DNA of 64,000 bases from Heracleum sosnowskyi (GCA_030848705.1 CM061245.1:79781564-79845563), one strand, 5' to 3'. Shown: positions 23,937-33,894, numbered from the stretch's first letter. A program made the numbers and translations. Notes: generated from the sequence alone by a model not told the origin.

Positions 23937-24480
23937 TGTTAGGCCGAATACACAATATAATCAAGTATGTATGAGAATAACAATAAATAACACAGTTTAT
24001 GAATCAACAAAAACTGTATTTATATTAACAGCTTCTCTCTTTATGATGTTAACGAATCACAAAGAGCTACTAGGTTACAAGAATAATGTATTCAATGTTC
24101 GCATCCCTTCTAGGGATAACCTATCTGTGTTTATATAGTACACAGTTACATACAATCCTTATCTAATTGATACTCCTAAAAATTAGCTATACAATTGATA
24201 TCAATTAAGGATTGCTTCAGTCTTCTGTCCAGTCTCCTTAGCTGTATCAATATATTCTGCTTCTTTCCATCTTCAGAATATATTGCTTCTAGAATCTTTA
24301 TCTTTGCACCGACAGCTAAGTCAACTTTCATCCTGTCAGACTTTACTAAACTCTGACCGGCTTCCTTTAAACTCTTCACCCTGTCAGACTTTAAATAAAC
24401 TCTGACCGGCTTCCGATAAACTCTGATCAGTACCTGTTGCTTAAACACTGATAAACAAACGTCAGCAATTATATCTAACA
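23937..24480 (-). repeat. 3' LTR of element B
   Basis: 544 bp, beginning in sense TGTTAGATATAATTG and ending CGGCCTAACA. In sense the U3 holds repeated TCAGAGTTTA and AAAGTCTGACAGG words. A TATA box (ACTATATAAACACAG, about 24124-24138) precedes the R region. Confidence 0.95.
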
Positions 24481-24495
24481 ATCTCCCCCAACTTG
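24481..24495 (-). promoter_or_regulatory. 3' polypurine tract of element B
   Basis: Sense AAGTTGGGGGAGAT lies directly against the TGTTAG start of the 3' LTR, the position expected for plus-strand priming during reverse transcription. Confidence 0.85.
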
Positions 24496-24642
24496 TTCAT
24501 AATAAAATGTACAAGTTAAAAAGATAATTGATGATGTCAAAACATATAACAAATGCAGTGTTTAACATATGTCAGAGTTTAATTTTAAAACAGAGTTTAA
24601 ATTTAACTTAGAACAGAAAACATAAAAACTTACAGTCAGACT

Positions 24643-27600
24643 TTACTTAATCTCTTGAATATCAGGCACTGTCCTGATATAATCTGACAATAGTTTCTTC
24701 TCAGCTCTATTCAGTTCAGCAATCATAATCTTCTTCAGCTCCTTCATTTCTGGTTCATCTTCACCAATTTGATAAATGGCAGCCCTCAAAGAATATATGC
24801 TGTTTTTGTCCATTTCATTGCCAAGTCTGATATAAAAAGGTTTATCAGACTCTAGATTGAACTCAAGAACCTTTTTATTTAGTGCAGTTCTGAACCTAGC
24901 ACTATTCCTTTTCATTTCTACCAACTTTCCATGTGCATCTCTGTATTTAGGAATGTATGCACTTGATACTCCAGCTCCACTCAAAACTTTGGATTTCATC
25001 ATCCTTTCCTTCAAAACTTGAGCAGTATCATAAGTACTTCTATTCTTTACTTCAAATAGATATAGAACATACTCTAGCTCTTCCCAGAGTTTTAACTGAA
25101 TATCAAATTCACCAACTCTATACACTCTGCCATCAGCCATAAAATATAACAAGAATTCCTTTTTGATTCCTTTGTGAAAAATCATCTGTACAGATTCTAG
25201 TTTGTCAAGGCCTTCTTGAGTAATTCCAACTCCAAATTCTGCCAATGAAAACTTGTCTTGAGATCTGTTATTAGTTCTTCTTTCTCTGTGTGAACCTAGT
25301 CCAGATTTATCAAAGGCTTCTTTTCCCAATACTGTTATGGTTTCTGAGAAATTCACAGCTTCAAGCTTTAAATCTTCAAGAAGTTTTGGTTTGCTGAATC
25401 CTGGAAGTTGTGTAGATTTCTGTACAACTTGAGCAACGTCAGAGGTTGTCATAACTTTAGTAGTATCATCAACTTGAGCAGCGTCAGAGGTTGATTTTGC
25501 TAATCTTGTTTCAACTTGAGCAATGTCAGAGGTTGAATTATCTTTCTTCTCCAGGTTAGGCTCTTCAATCATTATGCCTTTACCCTTATCAGTGTTTCCA
25601 ATCACAGGTCTCCTTGTATATTGTATACTCTGTTGTGTATTCTCTTTGATAGAAATACCAACTTCTTTCTTTCTAGGAGCCTTGATTTCCTGTTTCTTGT
25701 AGATTCCAGCTTCAAGATTTTTCTTGTGTTCCTCAGCAAGCATTTGCTCTTCAGCCTGGATATCTTCAATAGTAACATTCTTACCATGTTTTGCTAAGAA
25801 TAACTGTGTAACAACTTCTTCATCAGTAACTGAAGTTTTAGAGGAAAGAATTAAATTTCTAACCCTTGAAGAAGACTGCCCTCCAGTATATCTTGTTCCA
25901 TCAGCATTTGTCTGAGCATCAGAGTTTGACCTCCTCCCTTGCCTTTGAACATTCTTTGATCTTGGATGATGTTTGTCTCTTGCACCACCATCAGCAGTAT
26001 CATCCTTCTGAGTCAGAGTTTGAGAGCTCTTGCATTTGTCTTTAGATACACTCTCCCCCTTTTTGACAGCATCAGAAATCAATACTGATGTAAGCAATTC
26101 AATAGAATTTGCAATTTCATCCAACTTAGTTGACATTTTGACTTGATTTTCTTCAACCTTAGATAGCCTGGAATCAAAATTCTTCTGATCTTTACACAAA
26201 GAGATGTATAGAGATTTGTCCTTTTGCTGTGTAAGCTCTCTGTGAGTTATATCATTCCTCAATCCTGTAATCACCTTGTCAGAATCATCAAAACGATTGT
26301 TCAATGATTTGATTTGTACAATAGTTGCTTTGAGATGACTGAGAAGTTCTGGATTTGTAATCTCTTTAGAAGACTTTGTGACAAAATCTGCAGCTCTTTC
26401 ATTGGAAAAGATAGTATCCTTGCTTGACCAATTTGAGAAGTACATATTCTGAAAATGTTCTGCAGTAGCACGATTTGCTTCTCTTTCTTCTTCAGAGGTT
26501 GCTTGAATGTCAGACAACTCGACTTGAATATCAGGATTAGAATTAGCAGGACTAGCTTCAACATTGTCATCCTCTGCTTCATTTTCTGAAATAACATTCT
26601 CTGCCACTTTTTCAGGATCATCAGAGTTTGCATTATTACTAAACTCTGCTTCTCTTTGAACATTTTCTGTTGTATCCTTTTCAACAACATCAGGAGTCGC
26701 AGTTTCTGTAGCAGCAGCTTCTGTATCAGTAGCAGCTAAAGGCTGATTGACTTCTTCACCTTTCTCAACTTCAAAAGTAAGTATTTCTGTGTGAGAAGCC
26801 ATGGATTCTTCAATTCTCACAGTGTCCAAATCAGCTTCCAAACCCTCTGTAAAATGTTCAGAATTTAAAGAGGTATTTGCTTCAAGATCCATATCACATC
26901 CCTGAGGCTCAAAAATTTCAGCTTCACCATTATCTGTAGCAGCATCTACAGCTTCCTCAACTACATCATCAGACTTTGATATAGGAGCTTCTGTTGCAGT
27001 ATTTACTCTGTCCTGAGTAGGCACAGTAGTATCAAAAATCTCCTCATTCTCTGATGCAGGAGCTTCAGTTTCCTCAGAAACTCTGTCCATATTGACATTG
27101 ATAGCACCAAAAAGATGTGCAGCTACTAGTCGTCTTTTTCGCTGGTGAAGAGTTTCTTCATCAGTTTCAGTCTCTGAGGTTTCAACAACAGACTTTGCCC
27201 TATTGGCTTTTCTTTTCTTTAGCCTTGTCTTCTGAGGCATCTCCTCAGGTCTCGATACCCCAGCTTCAGCAGATGATCTCCTTGCAGGTTTAGTACCAAT
27301 ATGTATGGTCCTACCTCCCCTTGCAGGTTTAACAGTAGTTGATGGAGGTAACTCTGTGTTTAAAGGTTCTGGTTGATATTCAGCTTGTGTTTGTGGATTT
27401 ACTTGAGCATCCACAAACTGTTGCACAGAAGCAGGTAACAAAAGGTCTCCAACAATTCCTTTCTTAACATCTTTGTTAATGAGATCAGAAAATACTCTCT
27501 TGTGTAATTTAAAACAAGAAACATCTTCATTAACAACATCTACCCCTTCAACACAGTAAGAGAATAAAGTCTGACAAAATCTAGAAAAGTATACTACTCC

Positions 27601-28197
27601 TCTATTCTCTGTCATTTTCTCTCCTAAATTATTCAAGACAAGTCGGGCATAATCAAAATGATTATCATAGAATAGAGAATACCCAATTTGCAGACTGTCC
27701 GTTGGAATGGCATCCCAGTTTGTGCATTTCTTGCCGAACGTTCTCGTGATGCAATCAAAGAAGAAGCTCCACTCCTTCCTTAAGAACGGTCGCTTCAGTT
27801 GTCCAATTTTATTCAAGGGACCAGAATACCCAATCTCTCTCATCATCCTTAGCAAATCAGAGTCACCCATTCCAATGGTATAAGAAGAATACTCAGGAAA
27901 CCCCATTGCAGCTCGAACAGTACCAGCAGTAATAACATACTCTGTTTCTTCAAACTCAAAGATTATGGATGGGTTCCCAGTTTCACCACCATCATCATAA
28001 ACCCCTGTCTCCCAGAATGCCTTGATTTGTAAACCAGAAAGTTTGGCTGGTTCAACTAAAGCACGCCCAATCGCTGACTGAGCAAGAAACTTTTGAATCA
28101 TATGAAATGCTTCTGGTGCGTTTGCAGTGTTTAGTGGTGCGGTATAGTTGTTTGGAACGAACTCTAACCCAGACGAAACGAAAGCTGTGGTTGCCAT
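24643..28197 (-). CDS. 3' ORF protein of element B (so-called envelope-like position)
   Basis: An intact 1184-residue frame downstream of pol. Residues 1-260 form a globular domain with KEWSFFFDCITRTF that is shared with elements A and C. An Arg/Lys block near residues 320-335 (KKRKANRAK) looks like a nuclear localisation signal. A long acidic Glu/Ser/Thr-rich middle follows, then a probable coiled coil (about 620-710), the motif VKKGES at about 712, repeated TSDxAQV units near 890-920, and a conserved C-terminus (LLYFMADGRVYRV, SLRAAIYQIGEDE). I see no signal peptide, no hydrophobic membrane segment and no furin-like site, so a true envelope role is not supported. The start ATG is the first in frame; a weak TATA-like TTTTAAATAC lies about 145 bp upstream. 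Confidence 0.85.
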   Translation of the reverse strand: MATTAFVSSGLEFVPNNYTAPLNTANAPEAFHMIQKFLAQSAIGRALVEPAKLSGLQIKAFWETGVYDDGGETGNPSIIFEFEETEYVITAGTVRAAMGFPEYSSYTIGMGDSDLLRMMREIGYSGPLNKIGQLKRPFLRKEWSFFFDCITRTFGKKCTNWDAIPTDSLQIGYSLFYDNHFDYARLVLNNLGEKMTENRGVVYFSRFCQTLFSYCVEGVDVVNEDVSCFKLHKRVFSDLINKDVKKGIVGDLLLPASVQQFVDAQVNPQTQAEYQPEPLNTELPPSTTVKPARGGRTIHIGTKPARRSSAEAGVSRPEEMPQKTRLKKRKANRAKSVVETSETETDEETLHQRKRRLVAAHLFGAINVNMDRVSEETEAPASENEEIFDTTVPTQDRVNTATEAPISKSDDVVEEAVDAATDNGEAEIFEPQGCDMDLEANTSLNSEHFTEGLEADLDTVRIEESMASHTEILTFEVEKGEEVNQPLAATDTEAAATETATPDVVEKDTTENVQREAEFSNNANSDDPEKVAENVISENEAEDDNVEASPANSNPDIQVELSDIQATSEEEREANRATAEHFQNMYFSNWSSKDTIFSNERAADFVTKSSKEITNPELLSHLKATIVQIKSLNNRFDDSDKVITGLRNDITHRELTQQKDKSLYISLCKDQKNFDSRLSKVEENQVKMSTKLDEIANSIELLTSVLISDAVKKGESVSKDKCKSSQTLTQKDDTADGGARDKHHPRSKNVQRQGRRSNSDAQTNADGTRYTGGQSSSRVRNLILSSKTSVTDEEVVTQLFLAKHGKNVTIEDIQAEEQMLAEEHKKNLEAGIYKKQEIKAPRKKEVGISIKENTQQSIQYTRRPVIGNTDKGKGIMIEEPNLEKKDNSTSDIAQVETRLAKSTSDAAQVDDTTKVMTTSDVAQVVQKSTQLPGFSKPKLLEDLKLEAVNFSETITVLGKEAFDKSGLGSHRERRTNNRSQDKFSLAEFGVGITQEGLDKLESVQMIFHKGIKKEFLLYFMADGRVYRVGEFDIQLKLWEELEYVLYLFEVKNRSTYDTAQVLKERMMKSKVLSGAGVSSAYIPKYRDAHGKLVEMKRNSARFRTALNKKVLEFNLESDKPFYIRLGNEMDKNSIYSLRAAIYQIGEDEPEMKELKKIMIAELNRAEKKLLSDYIRTVPDIQEIK
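26051..26064 (-). promoter_or_regulatory. Internal polypurine tract in the 3' ORF of B
   Basis: Sense AAAAAGGGGGAGAG encodes KKGE and shares its GGGGGAG core with the 3' PPT. The same tract is kept in C (43164-43179), D (48094-48109) and D' (54418-54433), although the flanking protein has diverged. It could act as a second plus-strand primer site. Confidence 0.45.
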
Positions 28198-28340
28198 TAG
28201 AAGATTTTAAAAAAGGAACAAGTAATTGATGCGAAAGCTTAACAGAGTTTATGTGTAGAAATGTGTTTGTGACTATGTGTGTGTGAGAATAGATGTGTAT
28301 GAGTAAGATGTGAAAAGTTTAACTGAAGATGTGTGTATTG

Positions 28341-28350
28341 TATTTAAAAG
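28341..28350 (-). promoter_or_regulatory. Possible TATA-like box for the sense 3' ORF of B
   Basis: Sense CTTTTAAATA lies about 145 bp upstream of the 3' ORF ATG at 28197. The match is weak. Confidence 0.3.
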
Positions 28351-28812
28351 AAAATTAAAGATTAAAAACTGAAGAGTTTTTAATCATCAATACACAACTG
28401 TCTTACTCCTGTAATCATGTGAATGGGACACATGTCAAACGTGCAGTTAACTGACAGCAAATAATTGGCAGTTTCCAATACGCATGCGCAGTAAAAACAG
28501 CAATAATTACCGCCTATTACACTTTTCTATGCAATTAACCTCTCTCCTCTGTTTAAAACATTCTTGAACAACTTTCCAATCTACACGGGCAGACGAGGAG
28601 ACACCTGGTATCACATAAGACACTCATAATTTCCGCTTATTGTAAAAAAAATCAATAATAATAAAATTATCGATTTTAATATTTCAGAAACATAATATCA
28701 AAGTACGAAGGAGCTCAACAGTCAGAAGAATAATGATTGTCTCGGAACTCCGCACTTTACTATCCCCATAGCTTCGAGCCAAGCAAAACCTTTCAGTTGC
28801 CCTGTTGGATGC

Positions 28813-28820
28813 TATAAAAG
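28813..28820 (+). promoter_or_regulatory. TATA box of the opposite-strand ORF of B
   Basis: GCTATAAAAGC lies 64 bp upstream of the ATG at 28877, implying transcription from about 28845 and a leader of roughly 30 nt. It is on the strand opposite to gag and pol. Confidence 0.6.
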
Positions 28821-28876
28821 CTGGAGCATTGTAACAACAGGCAATACATATATTAACAAAAAATACCATACATCAA

Positions 28877-29275
28877 ATGGCAGGAACCTTTGAATTCATG
28901 GATGTAGAATCATTCTTGAATATGAACTGGCGTCAACAAGCAAACTATATTATTGATGAGTTTCTTGTTTTGTCATTTCTGAATGATGAAGGTCTCATTG
29001 CTGATGATGAAATAGCTGAGGGACCTATCTCCAATCCCTATGTGCACATCATTCGTCCTGGTCCATATGATGTGCCCATCCTTGCAGATGATGAAGCTGT
29101 GGAGATTTGTATGATGCTCTTTTATCAGAGCTACTTGACGGGTTCGAAGAAGAAATTCTTCTTGGAATCCTGCAAGCTGCAAACCAGAAAGAGAATTCGA
29201 GAGGATGATGATGATGATTCAACATCAGGGGGTTGTCAAGCCTTGGAAATCCCAGATGGTATAATGACCAGATAA
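28877..29275 (+). CDS. Opposite-strand small acidic ORF of element B
   Basis: It encodes 132 residues and lies antisense to the element, between the end of pol and the start of the 3' ORF. The N-terminal half is acidic and hydrophobic (FMDVESFLNMNW, IIDEFLVLSFL). The C-terminal half has a basic block and acidic run, SCKLQTRKRIREDDDDDS. The SCKLxxRK...DD pattern is shared with the equivalent ORF in D (SCKLEARK) and E (SCTVEARK), although the rest differs. A TATA box lies 64 bp upstream. No known domain is recognised. The frame survives between noncoding stretches, and the same place is occupied in two other copies, which argues that it is real. Function unknown; a regulator acting on the element or its host is one possibility. 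Confidence 0.6.
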   Translation: MAGTFEFMDVESFLNMNWRQQANYIIDEFLVLSFLNDEGLIADDEIAEGPISNPYVHIIRPGPYDVPILADDEAVEICMMLFYQSYLTGSKKKFFLESCKLQTRKRIREDDDDDSTSGGCQALEIPDGIMTR

Positions 29276-29924
29276 CCGAACAAGTAGCTAGACAAGAGTA
29301 TGAAATTGTCTGAATGTAAACAAAGTTTGAATCAATTTATGAAAAAAAAATCCATTGTTTTGCTTTACATATCAGTATTAATGTTATGATGAATGTATAA
29401 TCATAAATGAATTATCAGAACTACAGTCATCAGTATCTCATAGTAATTGTAAAGTGAAAGAAATGATATCACTTTAAACAGTAAATTAACATACTCATCA
29501 GCGCTACTAATCACCATCAGGACTTATCAAACACACTCTTTCTTTTCTCTGGTTACTTTTTCGAAAAACAAATGTCTAATCTCAAAATTAAAAAATGTCT
29601 GAAACAAAGAAATTATTTTAACCATCAGAGATTAAAACAAAGTTACATCGGCATATGTCACACAATACATCAGTGTTTACCATTTGTCCTTCTTTGTCAA
29701 TAAACTCTTTTCTCAAACTGTACAGGTGTGAAAATATGTGTGTGTAATAGCAGAGTTTACCGAAATCAATATTTAGATCATCTCAAAGTGCATAAAATCC
29801 ACAAACTAAATTAGTAAAAACTGGTTGCCTAAACTCTCATGTATAACATAGAATCTGATTTTTATATCTAAACTCTGTATTACTGATATCCTTTCATTTG
29901 GATATGTCTTTTATTTTTCACCCC

Positions 29925-29992
<68 letters not shown>

Positions 29993-30566
29993 TTTCCAGT
30001 AATCAGTGGTTGGCACTAGTCACCAAAAATCAAAGATTTTAGCCCTTATTTCATACAATAAGTTCCTGGATCTTCCTAGGCACAACATGATCTCAAAGGA
30101 ATTTGTGCTCTTTTTGGCATCTTTTGATGTGAGGGTGAATTATTTGCAATTAATAATCAGAGTTTAGACTTTTCATCAGTTAATACAATTAATTTATGAG
30201 AGAAAATGCAAACAGCTAATACAGACTCAGTGTATAGGATTAATAAACTAAGAGATGGTATAAATACAGAGACAGTATCATGCTGTGTTAACTTACTGCA
30301 CATGTTTGAGATCAGAATCTATACAACTCTTAAGGATTCATAATTACTTACTGAGAATTATGCTTCATACAAATTTCTTCATTGGTTCATATGTTTCAGA
30401 CAAAATTACAATCAGAGTATAGCATTAAACTGTAACAATCAGAGTATGACCAACATTTTATGACTAACAGAGTTTATGACACTGGTACTCATAACAGTTA
30501 ATGCATGCAAGGAATCATGAGCATTAAAAATCAAACATGTATAGATTTTGAGTCTAACCCGTATCT
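29276..30566. other. Spacer between pol and the opposite-strand ORF of B
   Basis: Noncoding. It holds an (AT)n microsatellite (29929-29984) followed by a T run, and scattered CAGAGTTTA/CAGAGTAT words, most densely at 30400-30480 just after the pol stop. Confidence 0.7.
29929..29984. repeat. (AT)n microsatellite
   Basis: 56 bp of pure AT dinucleotide followed by about 11 T within the element B spacer. Confidence 0.95.
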
Positions 30567-33500
30567 CTAGTCAGAACCAGAGATCATCCCAAGTTCATTT
30601 ACCAATCTTGTAAAAGTAGCTTCACTCAAAGGTTTGGTGAAGATATCTGCAAGTTGTTGGTCTGTAGACACAAAATGAAGCTCAATGTTCCCTTCTTCCA
30701 CATGTTCTCTGATAAAATGATACCTTATGCTGATGTGCTTGGTCATGGAGTGCTGTACTGGATTTCCTGTCATAGCAATAGCACTTTGGTTATCACAGAA
30801 AATGGGTATTTTAGAGTACCTTAACCCATAATCCAGCAATTGATTCTTCATCCATAAAATCTGTGCACAACAGCTACCAGCTGCTATATACTCTGCTTCA
30901 GCTGTGGATGTGGAAATCGACTTATGTTTCTTGCTGTACCAAGAAACTAATCTGTCACCTAAAAATTGACAGCTTCCACTTGTACTTTTTCTGTCTATCT
31001 TACAGCCTGCAAAATCTGCATCAGAGTAACCAATTAGCTTAAACTCTGATTCTCTAGGATACCACAAACCCAAGGTTATGGTTCCTTTGAGATATTTGAA
31101 AATCCTTTTTACAGCTGTTAGATGAGGCTCTCTGGGATCTGCTTGAAATCTTGCACAAAGACATGTTGCAAACATGATATCAGGTCTACTTGCTGTAAGA
31201 TACAGTAAAGACCCTATCATTCCTCTGTAGTTTGTCATATCTACTGAGGCTCCTGTGTCTTTGTCTAGCTTTGTTGCTGTAGCCATGGGAGTTGTAGCAG
31301 ATGAACTATCAAGCATACCAAATTTCTTAAGAAGATTTCTGGTATATTTTGCTTGATTGATAAAAATACCATCATCTGTTTGCTTGACCTGTAAGCCTAG
31401 AAAGTAACTAAGCTCTCCCATCATGCTCATTTGGTACCTGGACTGCATAAGCTTTGCAAACTTCTTACAAAGTTTGTCATTAGTAGATCCAAAAATAATA
31501 TCATCTACATAAATTTGAACTAAAAGCAAATCATCACCAGAATTGAAATAAAACAAAGTTTTATCAATTGTACCTCTTGTGAACCCACTTTCTAAAAGAA
31601 ATTGAGCAAGAGTTTCATACCATGCTCTTGGTGCTTGCTTTAGTCCATATAATGCCTTGTCAAGCCTGTAGACATAATCTGGATGCTTGGGATCTACAAA
31701 TCCTGGTGGTTGTTCAACAAATACTTCTTCTTCAAGCTTCCCATTGAGAAAAGCACTTTTTACATCCATCTGAAAGACTTTAAACTTCTTGTGTGCAGCA
31801 TAGGCCAGAAAGATTCTTATGGCCTCCAATCTTGCAACTGGAGCAAAGGTTTCATCATAGTCAATTCCTTCCTGTTGTGAATAACCTTTAGCCACAAGTC
31901 TAGCCTTGTTTCTTGTAATCACACCTTCACTGTCAGTCTTGTTTCTGAAAACCCACTTTGTACCTACTATTGATCTATTCTTTGGTCTAGGTACAAGTGT
32001 CCAGACTTCATTTCTTTCAAATTCATTAAACTCTTCTTGCATTGCTGTAATCCAATTAGCATCTTGAAGAGCTTCTTCCACTTTCTTTGGTTCTGTTTGA
32101 GACAAGAAAGCATGATACAGACACTCATTATTTGTTGCACTTCTAGTTCTCACACTAGCATCAGGATCTCCAATTATGAGATCAGGTGTGTGTGCCTGTG
32201 TCCACCTTCTTGCTGTTGGTAACTGGTTTCGTGCATCATTATTGGATCCTCCCCCTTGATCCATGCTCTCCTGATTCATATGTTGACTTTCTGCAGCATC
32301 TGAGGCTCCCCCTGAATTGGATGGCTCAGAGTTTGAACTGTCAGAGTTTGAATCAGTTTCCTCAACTGACTCACTTGCTGTGTCTTGTTGAGCTTCTTCA
32401 CGCTCCCCCTCAACTGGTTCTCTATTTTGTTCAATTTGAGAATTTCCAGTTTCTCCAGTATTTACCAGTAGAGGTTCAGAGTATGCTTCGTCAGAGTTTG
32501 TCAACCCTGCTTCATCAGAGTTTATATCATCAGAGAATAGATCTTCATTCTCAAAACGTAGTTGATCATATCCATCCTTGTCTTCAAGTCCAATTATTTT
32601 CTTGTCATCAAATGACACATGTATGGATTCCATGATCACCTTAGTTCTTAGATTATAAACTCTGAATGCTTTTGTTGACAATGGATAGCCAACAAAGATT
32701 CCTTCATCAGCTTTTAACTCGAACTTTGTCAACTGTTCAGGATGAGTCTTCAACACAAAGCATTTGCATCCAAATATGTGAAAATATTTCAAATTTGGCT
32801 TCTTATTTTTCACCATCTCATATGGTGTTTTCCCATGCTTGTTGATCAGTGTAGTATTTTGAGTAAAACAAGCAGTTTGAACAGCTTCTGCCCAGAAATA
32901 AGTTGGTAATTTTGCTTCTTCAAGCATAGTTCTGGCTGCTTCAATTAAGGTTCTGTTCTTTCTTTCAACTACACCATTTTGCTGTGGAGTTCCAGGTGCA
33001 GAAAACTCTTGTTTCACTCCTCTTTCCTTGCAGAAAGCTTCCATGATTGAGTTTCTGAATTCAGTTCCATTATCACTCTTTATAATTTTGACTTTGTGCT
33101 GTGATCCTTTGTCCAGTAGATTTACATGATCCATCAGAGTTTGAGCAGTTTCATCCTTCTTTGACAAGAAATACACCCATGTATATCTAGTATATTCATC
33201 AACAATTACTAGAGCATATTTCTTTCTGCCCATGGACATCACATTCACTGGTCCAAAGAGATCAACATGTAGAAGATGATAAGGTTCCACTACTGAAGAT
33301 TCAGATTTGCTCTTGAAAGATGACTTCCTTTGCTTGGCTTTTTGACAAGAATCACACAAGCCATCTAGACTGAGTATAGATTTTGGAAGTCCCCTTACAA
33401 GATCCTTTCTTATTAGCTCATTGATGTTGTTCAAATTGAGATGAGAGAGCTTCTTATGCCAATTCCAACTCTCTTCATTTGACATTCTTGCAGTCAGACA

Positions 33501-33881
33501 CACTATTTTTCCATCAGAGTTTGTTACCAAACTTGCTTCATAAATGTTGTTGCGCCTATGTCCAACTAGAACAACTTTTCCAGTAGATTTACTGATGACT
33601 TCACAGTATTCACTATGGAAATCTACATGGTTTCCTCTGTCACAGATTTGACTCACAGATAGCAGATTATGCTTGAGTCCTGAGACTAGAGCTACATTTG
33701 TGATGATGACACTTCCAAGATTAATATTGCCATATCCCAGAGTGTGTCCTATGTTGCCATCTCCATAGGAAACTTTTGGGCCAGCCTTCTCCTTAAAGTC
33801 TGATAGCAGGGCTTTATTTCCAGTCATATGTCCTGAGCATCCACTGTCCAAGATAAGTGTGCTCTCTATTATACCCTGCAA
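30567..33881 (-). CDS. pol: pol polyprotein of element B (protease, integrase, RT, RNase H)
   Basis: The frame is 1104 codons and intact. The protease active site LDSGCSGHMTG is at about residues 12-22. A GAG-pre-integrase zinc module (WHKKLSHLN...CDSCQKAK) is at about 142-185. The integrase DD35E core runs HVDLFGP...KSDNGTEF...PQQNGVVERKNRTL, about 205-310. An NSD/acid-rich linker follows, then RT with DVKSAFLNGKLEEE and YVDDIIFGS (about 790) and RNase H with DADFAGCKIDRKSTSG and TAEAEYIAAGSCCAQ. The order integrase-RT is diagnostic of Ty1/copia. The start is uncertain: the frame opens after a TGA 13-20 nt beyond the gag stop, with TTG rather than ATG, so expression must use fusion, recoding or splicing. 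A splice-acceptor-like TTTGTTTGTGATTGCAG precedes the first codons. Confidence 0.95.
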   Translation of the reverse strand: MQGIIESTLILDSGCSGHMTGNKALLSDFKEKAGPKVSYGDGNIGHTLGYGNINLGSVIITNVALVSGLKHNLLSVSQICDRGNHVDFHSEYCEVISKSTGKVVLVGHRRNNIYEASLVTNSDGKIVCLTARMSNEESWNWHKKLSHLNLNNINELIRKDLVRGLPKSILSLDGLCDSCQKAKQRKSSFKSKSESSVVEPYHLLHVDLFGPVNVMSMGRKKYALVIVDEYTRYTWVYFLSKKDETAQTLMDHVNLLDKGSQHKVKIIKSDNGTEFRNSIMEAFCKERGVKQEFSAPGTPQQNGVVERKNRTLIEAARTMLEEAKLPTYFWAEAVQTACFTQNTTLINKHGKTPYEMVKNKKPNLKYFHIFGCKCFVLKTHPEQLTKFELKADEGIFVGYPLSTKAFRVYNLRTKVIMESIHVSFDDKKIIGLEDKDGYDQLRFENEDLFSDDINSDEAGLTNSDEAYSEPLLVNTGETGNSQIEQNREPVEGEREEAQQDTASESVEETDSNSDSSNSEPSNSGGASDAAESQHMNQESMDQGGGSNNDARNQLPTARRWTQAHTPDLIIGDPDASVRTRSATNNECLYHAFLSQTEPKKVEEALQDANWITAMQEEFNEFERNEVWTLVPRPKNRSIVGTKWVFRNKTDSEGVITRNKARLVAKGYSQQEGIDYDETFAPVARLEAIRIFLAYAAHKKFKVFQMDVKSAFLNGKLEEEVFVEQPPGFVDPKHPDYVYRLDKALYGLKQAPRAWYETLAQFLLESGFTRGTIDKTLFYFNSGDDLLLVQIYVDDIIFGSTNDKLCKKFAKLMQSRYQMSMMGELSYFLGLQVKQTDDGIFINQAKYTRNLLKKFGMLDSSSATTPMATATKLDKDTGASVDMTNYRGMIGSLLYLTASRPDIMFATCLCARFQADPREPHLTAVKRIFKYLKGTITLGLWYPRESEFKLIGYSDADFAGCKIDRKSTSGSCQFLGDRLVSWYSKKHKSISTSTAEAEYIAAGSCCAQILWMKNQLLDYGLRYSKIPIFCDNQSAIAMTGNPVQHSMTKHISIRYHFIREHVEEGNIELHFVSTDQQLADIFTKPLSEATFTRLVNELGMISGSD

Positions 33882-33894
33882 TCACAAACAAATA

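Noticed and set aside
24176..24481. 101-codon minus-strand frame in the LTR of B
   Set aside because: It is present equally in both LTRs, and is made of the repeated TCAGAGTTTA and GTCTGACAGG words of U3, so it is read as regulatory DNA.
29929..29984. AT run as a possible origin or matrix attachment site
   Set aside because: Pure AT microsatellites are common in plants, and nothing else supports such a role.
32186..32635. 149-codon plus-strand frame opposite pol of B
   Set aside because: It is the mirror of the conserved Ser/Asp-rich pol linker. Its Leu/Gln richness follows from that, and it has no promoter or homologue.
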